Origin: Aliiroseovarius sp. PrR006
Lineage (GTDB): Bacteria; Pseudomonadota; Alphaproteobacteria; Rhodobacterales; Rhodobacteraceae
Assembly (NCBI RefSeq): GCF_010500215.1
Contig: NZ_JAAGOY010000004.1
Coordinates: 372,001 to 436,000, forward strand
Length of the DNA: 64,000 nt
Direction: 5' to 3'
A model generated the notes under the pieces. It saw nothing but the letters and a program-made list of their open reading frames with translations, had not been told where the DNA came from and made no database searches. The position numbers and the translations under genes are program-made. Of this stretch, positions 19,577-29,958 are shown piece by piece. Numbering within the stretch: position 1 is the stretch's first letter; each line of letters begins with the position of its first letter.

Positions 19577-20488
19577 TTACACACCTGCGAAAGCACGTGC
19601 GATTTGTGACGCAAGGCGCGCATTGTTCTTTACCAGAGCAATGTTGGCGGCCAGCGAAGCACCTTCGGTCGCATGGAAGATGCGATCCAGCAGGTAGGGG
19701 GTGACGTTCTTGGCCGAAATGCCCTCGGCTTCGGCGGCAGCGAGCGCTTCTTCGATCACAGGAGTGATAACCTCGCGCGGGATCTCTGCCTCGACCGGGA
19801 TCGGATTGGCGATCAACTGCCCGCCCTCAAGCCCCATCAAGGCGCGGGTTTTAGCAGCTGAGGCAATCTGATCGGCGCTGTCCATACGCAGAGGGGCAGA
19901 AAGGTCTGAAACCCGAGACCAGAACGCTGGGAAACTGTCCTGCCCATAGGCAATCACCGGAACGCCTAGTGTCTCAAGAACTTCCAGCGTTTTAGGCAAA
20001 TCCAGAATGGCTTTGGCCCCCGCGGCCACCACGGTCACGGGAGTCTTCGACAACTCGCGCAGGTCGGCCGAAATATCAAAACTGGTTTCAGCACCACGGT
20101 GCACGCCGCCAATCCCGCCGGTCGCAAAAACCGAGATCCCCGCCAGATGCGCGGCAATCATGGTGGCGGCAACGGTGGTGGCACCGGTGCCGCCCGTTGC
20201 AATGCACGCGGCCATGTCGGCGCGCGACAATTTCGCGACGCCTTTGGCTTGACCCAACGCGTCCAGTTGTTCGTCATTCAGGCCGATATGCAGCTGTCCA
20301 TCCAGCACAGCGATTGTCGCGGGCACCGCACCGTTTTCACGAATGACCGCTTCGACCGCACGGGCGGTTTCGACGTTCTGCGGAAAGGGCATGCCGTGCG
20401 TGATGATGGTGCTTTCCAGCGCGACGATTGGCGCGCCGGCATCGCGGGCGGCGGCGACCTCGTCCGAGAAATGCAGAGGCAGGGTCAT
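19577..20488 (-). CDS. psuG: pseudouridine-5'-phosphate glycosidase PsuG
   Basis: PsuG splits pseudouridine 5'-phosphate into uracil and ribose 5-phosphate. The 303-residue protein shows the family N-terminus VALESTIITHGMPFPQN (residues 22-38), GGIGGVHRGAE near 122 and the C-terminal NPIPVEAEIP. It overlaps the upstream kinase gene by 4 bases, forming a two-gene pseudouridine salvage unit. Confidence 0.95.
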   Translation of the reverse strand: MTLPLHFSDEVAAARDAGAPIVALESTIITHGMPFPQNVETARAVEAVIRENGAVPATIAVLDGQLHIGLNDEQLDALGQAKGVAKLSRADMAACIATGGTGATTVAATMIAAHLAGISVFATGGIGGVHRGAETSFDISADLRELSKTPVTVVAAGAKAILDLPKTLEVLETLGVPVIAYGQDSFPAFWSRVSDLSAPLRMDSADQIASAAKTRALMGLEGGQLIANPIPVEAEIPREVITPVIEEALAAAEAEGISAKNVTPYLLDRIFHATEGASLAANIALVKNNARLASQIARAFAGV

Positions 20489-21372
20489 AGGTCTTCTCCT
20501 GATACATAGTGGGCGGCGGTTTTTTGCGCCATTTCGAGCGCGACAGCGGGCGCATTCCCGGCAAGTTCGGCCGCGATATGCGCAGCCATAAACGTGTCTC
20601 CGGCCCCGGTAATCCGCCGCACGCGGACCGGGGGGCAGGGGGTCTGGATCACGCCCCGCTGGTGATGACCGTCAGCGGCGAAGCTGCCGCCATCGGTGAC
20701 CAATACCCGCGTCGCTCCAGCGTCCAGAAGCCCCTGTGCGGCAGTGCTTGCGCTGTCATATTGGGCTTCAGTCAGATAACCGGCTTCCTCGCGATTTACA
20801 TAAAGCGTTGCCCCTGGGTGGCGCATCAAAGGGGCCAAGCGACGCGCTTTGCCGGGGCTGGCCGGGGCCACACGCAGATCAGCGCAGGCAAAACTGGCAT
20901 GGGTCGCGATGTCATCCAACAGTGTGCGTGTCAGGTTTCCATCAAGCGCAATCGTGCCGACATACGGCGCGCGCGCGCTGCCCAACCGTCCGTCCTCTAA
21001 TGGGGCAAGGATCGCGTCACCGGCGGCTTCAAGTGTATGCGCATCAGCCACGGCCGCGATCAAACCCTCGGGACCTTCGATGGCCATATAACGATCCGTT
21101 GGCAGTTCCTCCGGACGATAAATGAACTCGGTATTCATGCCGCGCGCTGCACAATCATCCAACAGCTCGTCACCCTCGCGATCCCGTCCGACGGCCGTCA
21201 GAAGCGCCGAGCGCAGCCCGAACCGATGCAGCGTCATCGCGATGTTCATCGCAACGCCACCGGGCAGGCGGGTAATCCGGCCCGGTTCGTCAGACCCCAC
21301 GCGCATGGGATGTGGTGTGCGCCCGATCACATCCCAAAGGACCGAACCAATACAAAGAATATCCTGTGTCAT
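20485..21372 (-). CDS. psuK: PfkB-family carbohydrate kinase, likely pseudouridine kinase
   Basis: The 295-residue ribokinase-like protein has the PfkB C-terminal signature RITGAGDTFMAAHIA, with catalytic Asp in GAGD, and an N-terminal GGVAMNIAM substrate-binding region. The general family is certain. The specificity for pseudouridine is inferred from the 4-base overlap with psuG, whose product consumes pseudouridine 5'-phosphate. Confidence 0.88.
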   Translation of the reverse strand: MTQDILCIGSVLWDVIGRTPHPMRVGSDEPGRITRLPGGVAMNIAMTLHRFGLRSALLTAVGRDREGDELLDDCAARGMNTEFIYRPEELPTDRYMAIEGPEGLIAAVADAHTLEAAGDAILAPLEDGRLGSARAPYVGTIALDGNLTRTLLDDIATHASFACADLRVAPASPGKARRLAPLMRHPGATLYVNREEAGYLTEAQYDSASTAAQGLLDAGATRVLVTDGGSFAADGHHQRGVIQTPCPPVRVRRITGAGDTFMAAHIAAELAGNAPAVALEMAQKTAAHYVSGEDL

Positions 21373-21445
21373 CCCAGTTTTGTGCCGTTATTTCCGGGGA
21401 AGGACAAGCCATGACCACGCGAGACCATGCTTCGTCGTTTTTGGC

Positions 21446-21474
21446 TTGCACGGTCGGCATGCGCCCTGTATACG
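21446..21474 (+). promoter_or_regulatory. promoter of rpsB-tsf
   Basis: TTGCAC (21446-21451), exactly 17 bases, then TATACG (21469-21474). It lies about 120 bases upstream of rpsB and faces the right way. It is a good match to a housekeeping promoter and implies a leader of about 110 bases. Confidence 0.6.
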
Positions 21475-21507
21475 CGCGCTCGTAAACCACAGGTGCTGTG
21501 CGGGCCT

Positions 21508-21526
21508 ATGGGGGAGACATCCCCAT
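21508..21526 (+). promoter_or_regulatory. hairpin in the rpsB leader
   Basis: ATGGGG (21508-21513) pairs with CCCCAT (21521-21526) in the roughly 110-base untranslated leader of rpsB. Ribosomal protein S2 is autoregulated through its leader in other bacteria; whether this element does that is unknown. Confidence 0.3.
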
Positions 21527-21594
21527 CGTGTCCACCGGTTGAAGGGCAACCTTCGAAACGCAGCGCCGAGGATGAAACCGGAAAGGATATAGAA

Positions 21595-22368
21595 ATGGCA
21601 TTGCCTGATTTCTCGCTGCGCCAGCTGCTCGAAGCTGGTGTTCACTTTGGTCACCAGACCCAACGTTGGAACCCCCGTATGGCCCCGTTTATCTACGGTG
21701 AGCGCAACGGCATCCACATTTTTGACCTGACACAGACCCTGCCGATGCTGGACGCTGCGCTGAACGCTGTGCGCGACACCGTTGCAAAAGGTGGCCGCGT
21801 TCTGTTCGTTGGCACCAAGCGTCAGGCTGCTGGCCCGATCGCTGATGCTGCTGAAAAGTCGGCTCAGTACTACATGAACCACCGCTGGCTGGGCGGCACG
21901 CTGACCAACTGGCAGACCGTTTCGAAGTCGATCAACCGCCTGAAAGAGGTGGACGAGAAGCTGGCATCGGGTGCTGAAGGCCTGACCAAGAAAGAGCGTC
22001 TGGGCATGGAACGTGACCAGCAGAAACTGCAAGCCTCGCTGGGCGGGATCCGCGAAATGGGCGGCGTTCCTGATCTGCTTTTCGTCATTGACGTTAAAAA
22101 AGAAAGCCTGGCCATCGCAGAAGCCAACAAACTGGGTATCCCGGTTGTAGCTGTTGTCGACACCAACTGCCCGCCGGAAGGCGTGGATTACATCATCCCG
22201 GGCAACGATGACGCGGCCCGCGCCATTGCTCTGTACTGCGACCTGGCTGCCCGTGCAGCTCTGGACGGCATGTCGGCCCAGATGGGCGCTGCTGGCATCG
22301 ACCTAGGTGCGATGGAAGAAGCTATGGCCGAAGAAGCCGTTGCTGAAGAAGCTGCTCCGGCAGAATAA
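21595..22368 (+). CDS. rpsB: 30S ribosomal protein S2
   Basis: The 257-residue protein begins [19 protein letters not shown], the universal S2 N-terminus, with GGTLTNWQT near residue 100 and [21 protein letters not shown] near 185. The start at 21595 has GAAAGGA upstream; the longer frame to 21427 is only leader. The C-terminal tail is Ala- and Glu-rich. It is followed by tsf 102 bases later. Confidence 0.98.
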   Translation: MALPDFSLRQLLEAGVHFGHQTQRWNPRMAPFIYGERNGIHIFDLTQTLPMLDAALNAVRDTVAKGGRVLFVGTKRQAAGPIADAAEKSAQYYMNHRWLGGTLTNWQTVSKSINRLKEVDEKLASGAEGLTKKERLGMERDQQKLQASLGGIREMGGVPDLLFVIDVKKESLAIAEANKLGIPVVAVVDTNCPPEGVDYIIPGNDDAARAIALYCDLAARAALDGMSAQMGAAGIDLGAMEEAMAEEAVAEEAAPAE

Positions 22369-22380
22369 GACAGACCGCGT

Positions 22381-22406
22381 GCGCGGGGCAGGGGACTGGC
22401 CCGCGC
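22381..22406 (+). other. GC-rich hairpin between rpsB and tsf
   Basis: GCGCGGG (22381-22387) pairs with CCCGCGC (22400-22406) in the rpsB-tsf spacer. There is no T-tract, so it may be an mRNA processing or stability element; function unknown. Confidence 0.3.
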
Positions 22407-22470
22407 AACTGTCACTGAATTGATACCGGGCGGGACTATCACCCGATCGGAGACCCCAAGGAGTAGAGAC

Positions 22471-23346
22471 ATGGCAATCACCGCTGCACTCGTAAAAGAA
22501 CTGCGCGAATCCACTGGCGTTGGCATGATGGACGCGAAAAAAGCGCTGGTCGAAAACGACGGCGACATGGAAGCTGCCCAAGACTGGCTGCGCACCAAAG
22601 GGCTGGCGAAAGCCGCCAAGAAAGCTGGCCGTACCGCCGCTGAAGGTCTGGTCGCTGTGACCGTGGCTGGAGGCAAAGGCGTTGCTGTCGAAGTGAACTC
22701 GGAAACCGACTTTGTTGCTAAGAACGGTGAATTCCAAGACATGGTTTCGGGCATCGCTGCTGCGGCACTGACTGTTGCTGACGTTGACGCACTGAACGAT
22801 GCTGACATGGGCGGCAAAACCGTTGCTGGTACCATCACCGACAAGATCGCCACCATCGGCGAAAACATGTCGCTGCGTCGCATGGCGTCGGTCGAAGGCG
22901 AAAACGTTGTGACCTATGTGCACAACGCTGTCACCGACGGCATGGGTAAAATCGGCGTTCTGGTTGCCATGAACGGTGGCGACGAAGCATTCGGCCGTCA
23001 GATTGCAATGCACATCGCAGCTGCCAACCCGCAGGCTCTGAACGAAGCCGCGCTGGATCCGGCCATCGTTGAAAAAGAGCGTCAGGTTCTGACCGATCAG
23101 GCCCGTGAAAGCGGCAAGCCCGAGAACATCATCGAGAACATGATCAAAGGCCGCATGAAGAAGTTCCTGGCAGAAGTTACCCTGCTGGGCCAAGACTTCG
23201 TCATCAACCCGGATCTGACCGTTGAAGCCGCTGCCAAAGAAGCCGGTGCCGAGATCGTCGGCTACGTGCGCATGGAAGTTGGCGAAGGCATCGAAAAAGA
23301 AGAAGTCGACTTCGCTGCTGAAGTAGCTGCTGCCGTTCAGGGTTAA
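22471..23346 (+). CDS. tsf: translation elongation factor Ts
   Basis: The 291-residue EF-Ts exchanges GDP on EF-Tu. The N-terminal UBA-like domain ([20 protein letters not shown], then DAKKAL) and the TDFVAKN motif near residue 81 are diagnostic. The start at 22471 is fixed by AAGGAG 10 bases upstream. The gene ends in a strong terminator. Confidence 0.98.
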   Translation: MAITAALVKELRESTGVGMMDAKKALVENDGDMEAAQDWLRTKGLAKAAKKAGRTAAEGLVAVTVAGGKGVAVEVNSETDFVAKNGEFQDMVSGIAAAALTVADVDALNDADMGGKTVAGTITDKIATIGENMSLRRMASVEGENVVTYVHNAVTDGMGKIGVLVAMNGGDEAFGRQIAMHIAAANPQALNEAALDPAIVEKERQVLTDQARESGKPENIIENMIKGRMKKFLAEVTLLGQDFVINPDLTVEAAAKEAGAEIVGYVRMEVGEGIEKEEVDFAAEVAAAVQG

Positions 23347-23390
23347 GACCCACAGGGCAGGGCGCAAGCCCGCGACTTGATAGAATGTTC

Positions 23391-23418
23391 AAGGCCGGTC
23401 AAATCGACCGGCCTTTTT
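23391..23418 (+). terminator. rpsB-tsf operon terminator
   Basis: AAGGCCGGTC (23391-23400) and GACCGGCCTT (23406-23415) form a perfect 10-bp stem with loop AAATC and run into five Ts (23414-23418), 44 bases after the tsf stop. Confidence 0.9.
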
Positions 23419-23466
23419 CGTGGGCATCCGCCTAACCGCCATCGCGCCGTAGGTAACGGTAGAATC

Positions 23467-23564
23467 GAAAAAGCGCCGACGAGAGTCAGCGCTTTTTCTG
23501 CAAGCAGAATATTCTGTATTCCGAGTGCTGGTGCCTTTGGGATCAATGCTCCATCGACACCAGC
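23467..23564. other. cluster of inverted repeats in a 446-base gap
   Basis: The gap 23347-23792 has no gene that I can support. After the tsf terminator it holds GAAAAAGCGC/GCGCTTTTTC (23467-23476 and 23489-23498), a bidirectional terminator-like hairpin; the perfect palindrome CAGAATATTCTG (23505-23516); and GCTGGTG/CACCAGC (23527-23533 and 23558-23564). Read on the minus strand, the last hairpin precedes a terminator, so this could be the luxR 3' untranslated region or a small RNA. The remaining AT-rich part up to 23792 shows nothing clear. Confidence 0.45.
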
Positions 23565-23792
23565 TCCGTTTTACCGGAAGAATGAAACGCAATCTGAAAT
23601 CACAGTCCGTTCACCCCAAAAATGTCCCAAGGCTAAAGCCACCACTCACGGAACACTAAAATGATGCCTGATTCGTGCAACTATTGGAAGTACGGGAATC
23701 CCTACCATTTCTTCCGTAACGTCAACAAAACACCTTCTTATTCGAAAACTGTTTCGGATTAAGTGTCTAATCTAACGTGTAAACTTAACGCA

Positions 23793-24539
23793 TTAGGATC
23801 TGTCAGGGGTGAAGATCTGGTTAAGAAATGACATTTTTAGAACCGCCTGAGCCGACGTATCAACGCCGAGCTTATCCCGCGCAATGCGCAGATGTTTTTC
23901 GATCGTGGCCGGCGTAACACCCAGAATGGTGGCAATATCTTGATTGGTTTTTCCATCGCCAACCCACTCTAGAACTTCGCGCTGACGCTTGGACAGATCA
24001 GAGCGTTCCGTGCTAAGCGGGAGCGAAATAATCTTCAGATGCGCCACGTTGTTCAGCGCTTCGATCTCATCCCCGCGCTCTTTCCAGATCTCATCGACGT
24101 CATCTTGGCTGAGCCCACGACGCGCCGTGAGTGCAATGACGCCTTTGGACCGGCGTGAGGTTTCCTGAAATGAGAGGGTGTAGCCAGCGGTCACGCCCAT
24201 CTTCCTGTTCAGTTCGATGACCTTGCGATTATTGTCATCCATCAGGTTCATGTTGTCCTGAATCCAGGACCAACTGCAGGCACCGGTGTTTTCTGTCGCC
24301 CAAAGAAGCATCGGACTCGATCGATAGAGTTCTGGACCATAATAGTGCTCCATGTACTCTGGATCATGTGACGACAAGGTCATCACGTCTTCACGCGGCC
24401 CAAATGAGTTGGGTGTCATGAAGTGCGTGACGCCATAGATCAACCTGTCAAAGCCGAAACTTTCCATCTTCTTGCAATGGATGTCCCAAACTTCGGCCAT
24501 GGTTTCACATTGGCAGATGCTTTTGATGTATTGAAGCAT
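23793..24539 (-). CDS. LuxR-family regulator with autoinducer-binding domain (solo)
   Basis: The 248-residue protein has an N-terminal autoinducer-binding domain (about 15-170) and a C-terminal LuxR helix-turn-helix (about 182-230: LSKRQREVLEWVGDGKTNQD). Aligned by eye to TraR, the pocket residues read Tyr for Trp57, Tyr61 kept, Ser for Asp70 and Pro71 kept. The Asp that contacts the AHL amide is therefore missing, and an AHL ligand is uncertain. No luxI gene lies in the window. The start ATG overlaps the aroQ stop (TGATG), so translation is probably coupled to aroQ. Confidence 0.88.
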   Translation of the reverse strand: MLQYIKSICQCETMAEVWDIHCKKMESFGFDRLIYGVTHFMTPNSFGPREDVMTLSSHDPEYMEHYYGPELYRSSPMLLWATENTGACSWSWIQDNMNLMDDNNRKVIELNRKMGVTAGYTLSFQETSRRSKGVIALTARRGLSQDDVDEIWKERGDEIEALNNVAHLKIISLPLSTERSDLSKRQREVLEWVGDGKTNQDIATILGVTPATIEKHLRIARDKLGVDTSAQAVLKMSFLNQIFTPDRS

Positions 24540-24979
24540 CAGGGTGCCTCGGAAAGTCCAGCTGCTGCCGCGATTGCCAACTCATAGCCTTTTGCACCAA
24601 AGCCGCAAATCTGGCCGACCGCAACGCGTGCTATATACGAACGATGGCGGAATTCTTCGCGGGCATGGATGTTGGACAGGTGAAGTTCGATGGTTGGAAC
24701 CTCGGCGGCGATGATCGCATCCATCAAGGCAATAGACGTGTGTGTGTAGGCGCCAGCATTCAGAATGATCGCGTCGTGAACGCCACGCGCTTCCTGAATT
24801 CTGGTCACCAGCGTACCTTCGTCGTTGGACTGCTCGAATACACACGAGAACCCAAGCTTTTCAGCATGCGCGAGACATGAGGCCTTGATGTCCTCAAGGC
24901 GCAGTGACCCATAGATTTCGGGTTGACGCACGCCAAGCATGTTCAGGTTGGGGCCATTTAGAATAAGCAGAGAGTTCAT
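24539..24979 (-). CDS. aroQ: type II 3-dehydroquinate dehydratase
   Basis: AroQ converts 3-dehydroquinate to 3-dehydroshikimate. From the ATG at 24979, with AAGGAAG upstream, the protein has 146 residues, typical for type II enzymes. It shows ILNGPNLNMLGVRQPEIYG, with the conserved active-site Tyr, LNAGAYTHTS and ELHLSNIHAREEFRHRS with catalytic His. In many bacteria aroQ precedes accB-accC; here it is followed directly by the LuxR-type gene. Confidence 0.97.
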   Translation of the reverse strand: MNSLLILNGPNLNMLGVRQPEIYGSLRLEDIKASCLAHAEKLGFSCVFEQSNDEGTLVTRIQEARGVHDAIILNAGAYTHTSIALMDAIIAAEVPTIELHLSNIHAREEFRHRSYIARVAVGQICGFGAKGYELAIAAAAGLSEAP

Positions 24980-25134
24980 GTCGTCTTCCTTGTTCGGACA
25001 CTGTTTTATCTGCATTATTTCGGGCGATGTCGAGTGAATTGAACAATGAAACGTATCGGTTTCAGGATAGTCGCACGAATGCAATATTAACATAATATGG
25101 ATTATGCGCATTAGTGTTTGTGTTGGATAGTCGC

Positions 25135-25165
25135 GTGACCTGCTTCTGAATTCTCCTTCTATAAT
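25135..25165 (+). promoter_or_regulatory. candidate orphan promoter in the aroQ-katG gap
   Basis: A perfect TATAAT (25160-25165) has GTGACC (25135-25140) 19 bases upstream, sharing TGAC with the -35 consensus. It points to the plus strand, where no gene follows before 27682, so it may drive the candidate small RNA. The spacing is longer than ideal. Confidence 0.4.
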
Positions 25166-25171
25166 GCGACT

Positions 25172-25356
25172 AGATCACAAAAAACATTGCCGTGCTTGGG
25201 GGCTCTCAAAAGCACGAATAGCGAAAATGTAGTTTCTTATCTCGGAGTGTTAATGAAGAAGTGACTGCAAGGCATTGATACCTCTATCATTCTCTGTGGC
25301 GCAGCGGGTCAGAGTCTCTGAGAAAAAGGGGCAGTTCCCTGCCCCTTTTGATTTTT
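25172..25356 (+). ncRNA. candidate small RNA between katG and aroQ
   Basis: This is the main content of the 398-base gap 24980-25377. After TATAAT the region contains a perfect 7-bp hairpin CGTGCTT/AAGCACG (25191-25197 and 25210-25216), an AU-rich stretch, a small hairpin TGATA-CCTC-TATCA (25276-25289) and a strong terminator (25324-25349) followed by TTTTGATTTTT. That layout is typical of a trans-acting small RNA of about 185 bases. A three-codon frame ATG AAG AAG TGA with GGAG upstream lies at about 25253. No family was recognised, and expression is unproven. Confidence 0.35.
25324..25349. terminator. bidirectional terminator downstream of katG
   Basis: AAAAGGGGCA (25324-25333) and TGCCCCTTTT (25340-25349) form a perfect 10-bp stem with a six-base loop. 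On the minus strand it lies 28 bases after the katG stop and has a five-T tail. On the plus strand it is followed by TTTTGATTTTT, so it can also end the candidate small RNA. Confidence 0.85.
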
Positions 25357-25377
25357 CGTGAGTGGTGGGTGCTGTAA

Positions 25378-27615
<2,238 letters not shown>

Positions 27616-27681
27616 TTATATTAACGTGGTTGAGTGATAAGAGGAAATTACACCTTTTAATCCCAGCGATAGGATTACCTT

Positions 27682-28572
27682 ATGAGCAACATCACCCTGC
27701 GCCAGCTTCGGTACTTTGATGCACTTGCGGAACATGGGCATTTCGGCCGCGCCGCCGATGCCTGTGCCGTGTCCCAACCGGCCCTCTCAGTTCAGATTAA
27801 AGAGCTTGAAGAGGCGTTGGGCTGTATCCTGTGTGAGCGTATGCCGCGCCAGGTACGTCTGACGACCTTAGGGCGGGAGTTTCTTCGGCGAACGCGGGAC
27901 ATTCTGCGCGCGGTGGATGAGCTTGAGGACGTATCGCGCGCCGCCCGCAATCATTGGGTGGGAGAGCTGCGGATTGGGGTGATCCCCACCATCGCGCCAT
28001 ATCTACTACCGCGTATCGCAAAAGAGCTAACCGAGCATTTTCCCGAAGCCGAAATCCACATGCGCGAAACCATGACTTCGAACCTGATCCGTGAACTGAT
28101 TGAGGGTCGAATCGACACGGCCATTCTTGCCTTGCCCATTTCCGATCCCGCGCTGACCGAAGTGCCTCTGTTTGATGAGGAATTCGTGTTGGTCCGCCCA
28201 CTGGCCGACAAAGACAAACCCGTCCCCAATCGCGATGGGCTGCGTGAAATGCGATTGCTGTTGCTCGAAGAGGGGCATTGCTTCCGCGATCAGGCGCTAT
28301 CGTTTTGCGGCATGCACAACACCAATCCCCGCGAGACGTTGGACGGAAGCGCGTTGTCTACGTTGGTTCAAATGGTCGGCGCAGGAATGGGCGTCACATT
28401 GATCCCGGATATGGCCGTCGGCGTCGAAACACGTTCCGCACCTGTAACGGTATCGCGCTTTGACGCACCAAAGCCCAACCGCACCATTGGTATGCTTTGG
28501 CGGGCAAGCTCGCCGCTATCACAGCAATTTCACCGAATGGCCGATTGCGTAAAGCGAGCCGCAAAAGCGTGA
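27682..28572 (+). CDS. oxyR: hydrogen peroxide-sensing LysR-type regulator OxyR
   Basis: The 296-residue LysR-type regulator has a winged helix-turn-helix at about residues 4-62. The effector domain contains Cys200 and Cys209 in EEGHCFRDQALSFC, the exact redox pair of OxyR, which forms a disulfide on peroxide exposure. The divergent katG gene is the expected target. The start at 27682 has GATAGGA upstream. Confidence 0.96.
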   Translation: MSNITLRQLRYFDALAEHGHFGRAADACAVSQPALSVQIKELEEALGCILCERMPRQVRLTTLGREFLRRTRDILRAVDELEDVSRAARNHWVGELRIGVIPTIAPYLLPRIAKELTEHFPEAEIHMRETMTSNLIRELIEGRIDTAILALPISDPALTEVPLFDEEFVLVRPLADKDKPVPNRDGLREMRLLLLEEGHCFRDQALSFCGMHNTNPRETLDGSALSTLVQMVGAGMGVTLIPDMAVGVETRSAPVTVSRFDAPKPNRTIGMLWRASSPLSQQFHRMADCVKRAAKA

Positions 28573-28575
28573 GGT

Positions 28576-29916
28576 TTAGGGGCAGAACAAATCGTTCGTC
28601 AGGCCAAACACCATCAATGTCAGCACCAGTGCCAAGCCGACAGCCAAAAGGAAGTTCAAGGCCTTATCCGACGGTGGTTTGCCTGTGACCGCTTCCCACG
28701 CGTAGAAGACCAGATGCCCGCCGTCCAGAACCGGGATTGGGAACAGGTTCAGCATTCCGATGGCCGTGGACAGCATGGCAATGAAGGCAACAAAGCTAAC
28801 CGCGCCCTGTGAGGCCACCTGCCCCGAGACCTGTGCGATCCCAATCGGGCCAGACAGATTACAGCTCGAGATTGCCCCGGTGATCATGTGCCATAGGCCC
28901 GACAGGCTGCTTTGAATGATATAGATCACCCGATCCACGCCAGAAGACAAGCTCTCCCACACGCCCGCGGGACGGGTTGCGGGTTCGAACACAAGCCCCG
29001 AGGTGATGCCGATCAGCCAGCGGGTCTCGAACCCGCCATCGGCCGAGGGGATGTCTTGCCGACGCGGAGTCAGTGTTACATCCATTGACGCTCCGTCGCG
29101 CAGAATGCCCAAAGACAGCTCGGCCCCATCACCATTCACGACGATTTCGCGCAGGGTGCTGAAGGTCGGGACCGTTTCTCCGTCGACGGTTTGGATGAGA
29201 TCGCCTTCGCGCAATCCAGCGTCCATTGCAGCGGATTGAGGGCTGACAGACCCGATCAGCGGCGGATAGGGATGCGTGGCCGACAAGGTCAACACCTGCC
29301 CGTCACGCTCGACGCGGTAGTCCACCAGCGCGGTTTCGGGCAGCTTCTCAACCACCTCATAGAACTCGGCCAAGGGAGGCGTCTCAAAGCCCGCGATGGA
29401 CAGGATCGTGTCGCCTTCGCGCAACCCCTGCTCCATCCCCGGCACGTTCAGTACCGTTTTCACCGCCAGCGGATCGCGGGCGACGCCGGTTGACATCATC
29501 AGGCCCGCAAAGATCAGGGTGGACAGGATGAAGTTGAAAACCGGACCGGCAGCCACTGTGGCGGTCCGCGCCCATAGGGGGGCACCGTGCATCGTGTGGC
29601 GACGGTCTTCGTCGGACAGTTGGGCCATGACGGCCTCATCCGCCCCACCCGAGGCTGCGTTCGCGTCGCCTCGAAATTTCACATATCCGCCAATGGGAAA
29701 GGCCGCGATCTGCCACTGGGTGCCGTGCCGGTCGGTCCGCGCCAACAGGACCGGACCCATCCCGATCGAGAACACATCGGCCTTGATGCCGCTCCACCGT
29801 CCAACGATGTAATGGCCATATTCATGCACCGCGACAATCACGGTCAACGCGGCGACAAAGGCAAGGACCGTGAAGGCAAGATTGCCGAAATCGGGCAGGA
29901 AGCTGATCAGATCCAT
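28576..29916 (-). CDS. rseP: site-2 protease RseP
   Basis: The 446-residue intramembrane zinc metalloprotease has HEYGH (residues 31-35), two PDZ domains (about 130-290) and the second metal motif in PVLDGGHLVFY near the C-terminus. RseP cleaves anti-sigma factors and signal peptide remnants in the inner membrane. It lies at the end of the pyrH-frr-uppS-cdsA-dxr-rseP block. bamA, its usual downstream neighbour, is instead at 10744 on the other strand. Confidence 0.96.
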   Translation of the reverse strand: MDLISFLPDFGNLAFTVLAFVAALTVIVAVHEYGHYIVGRWSGIKADVFSIGMGPVLLARTDRHGTQWQIAAFPIGGYVKFRGDANAASGGADEAVMAQLSDEDRRHTMHGAPLWARTATVAAGPVFNFILSTLIFAGLMMSTGVARDPLAVKTVLNVPGMEQGLREGDTILSIAGFETPPLAEFYEVVEKLPETALVDYRVERDGQVLTLSATHPYPPLIGSVSPQSAAMDAGLREGDLIQTVDGETVPTFSTLREIVVNGDGAELSLGILRDGASMDVTLTPRRQDIPSADGGFETRWLIGITSGLVFEPATRPAGVWESLSSGVDRVIYIIQSSLSGLWHMITGAISSCNLSGPIGIAQVSGQVASQGAVSFVAFIAMLSTAIGMLNLFPIPVLDGGHLVFYAWEAVTGKPPSDKALNFLLAVGLALVLTLMVFGLTNDLFCP

Positions 29917-29958
29917 GTCTTAGAAATGTCCTTTGGGTTCAGCGCGTGGCGCGTCTGC

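Noticed and set aside
25253-25264. Three-codon frame (Met-Lys-Lys) with GGAG upstream inside the candidate small RNA
   Set aside because: It is too short to support as a gene; it could be chance in AU-rich sequence.
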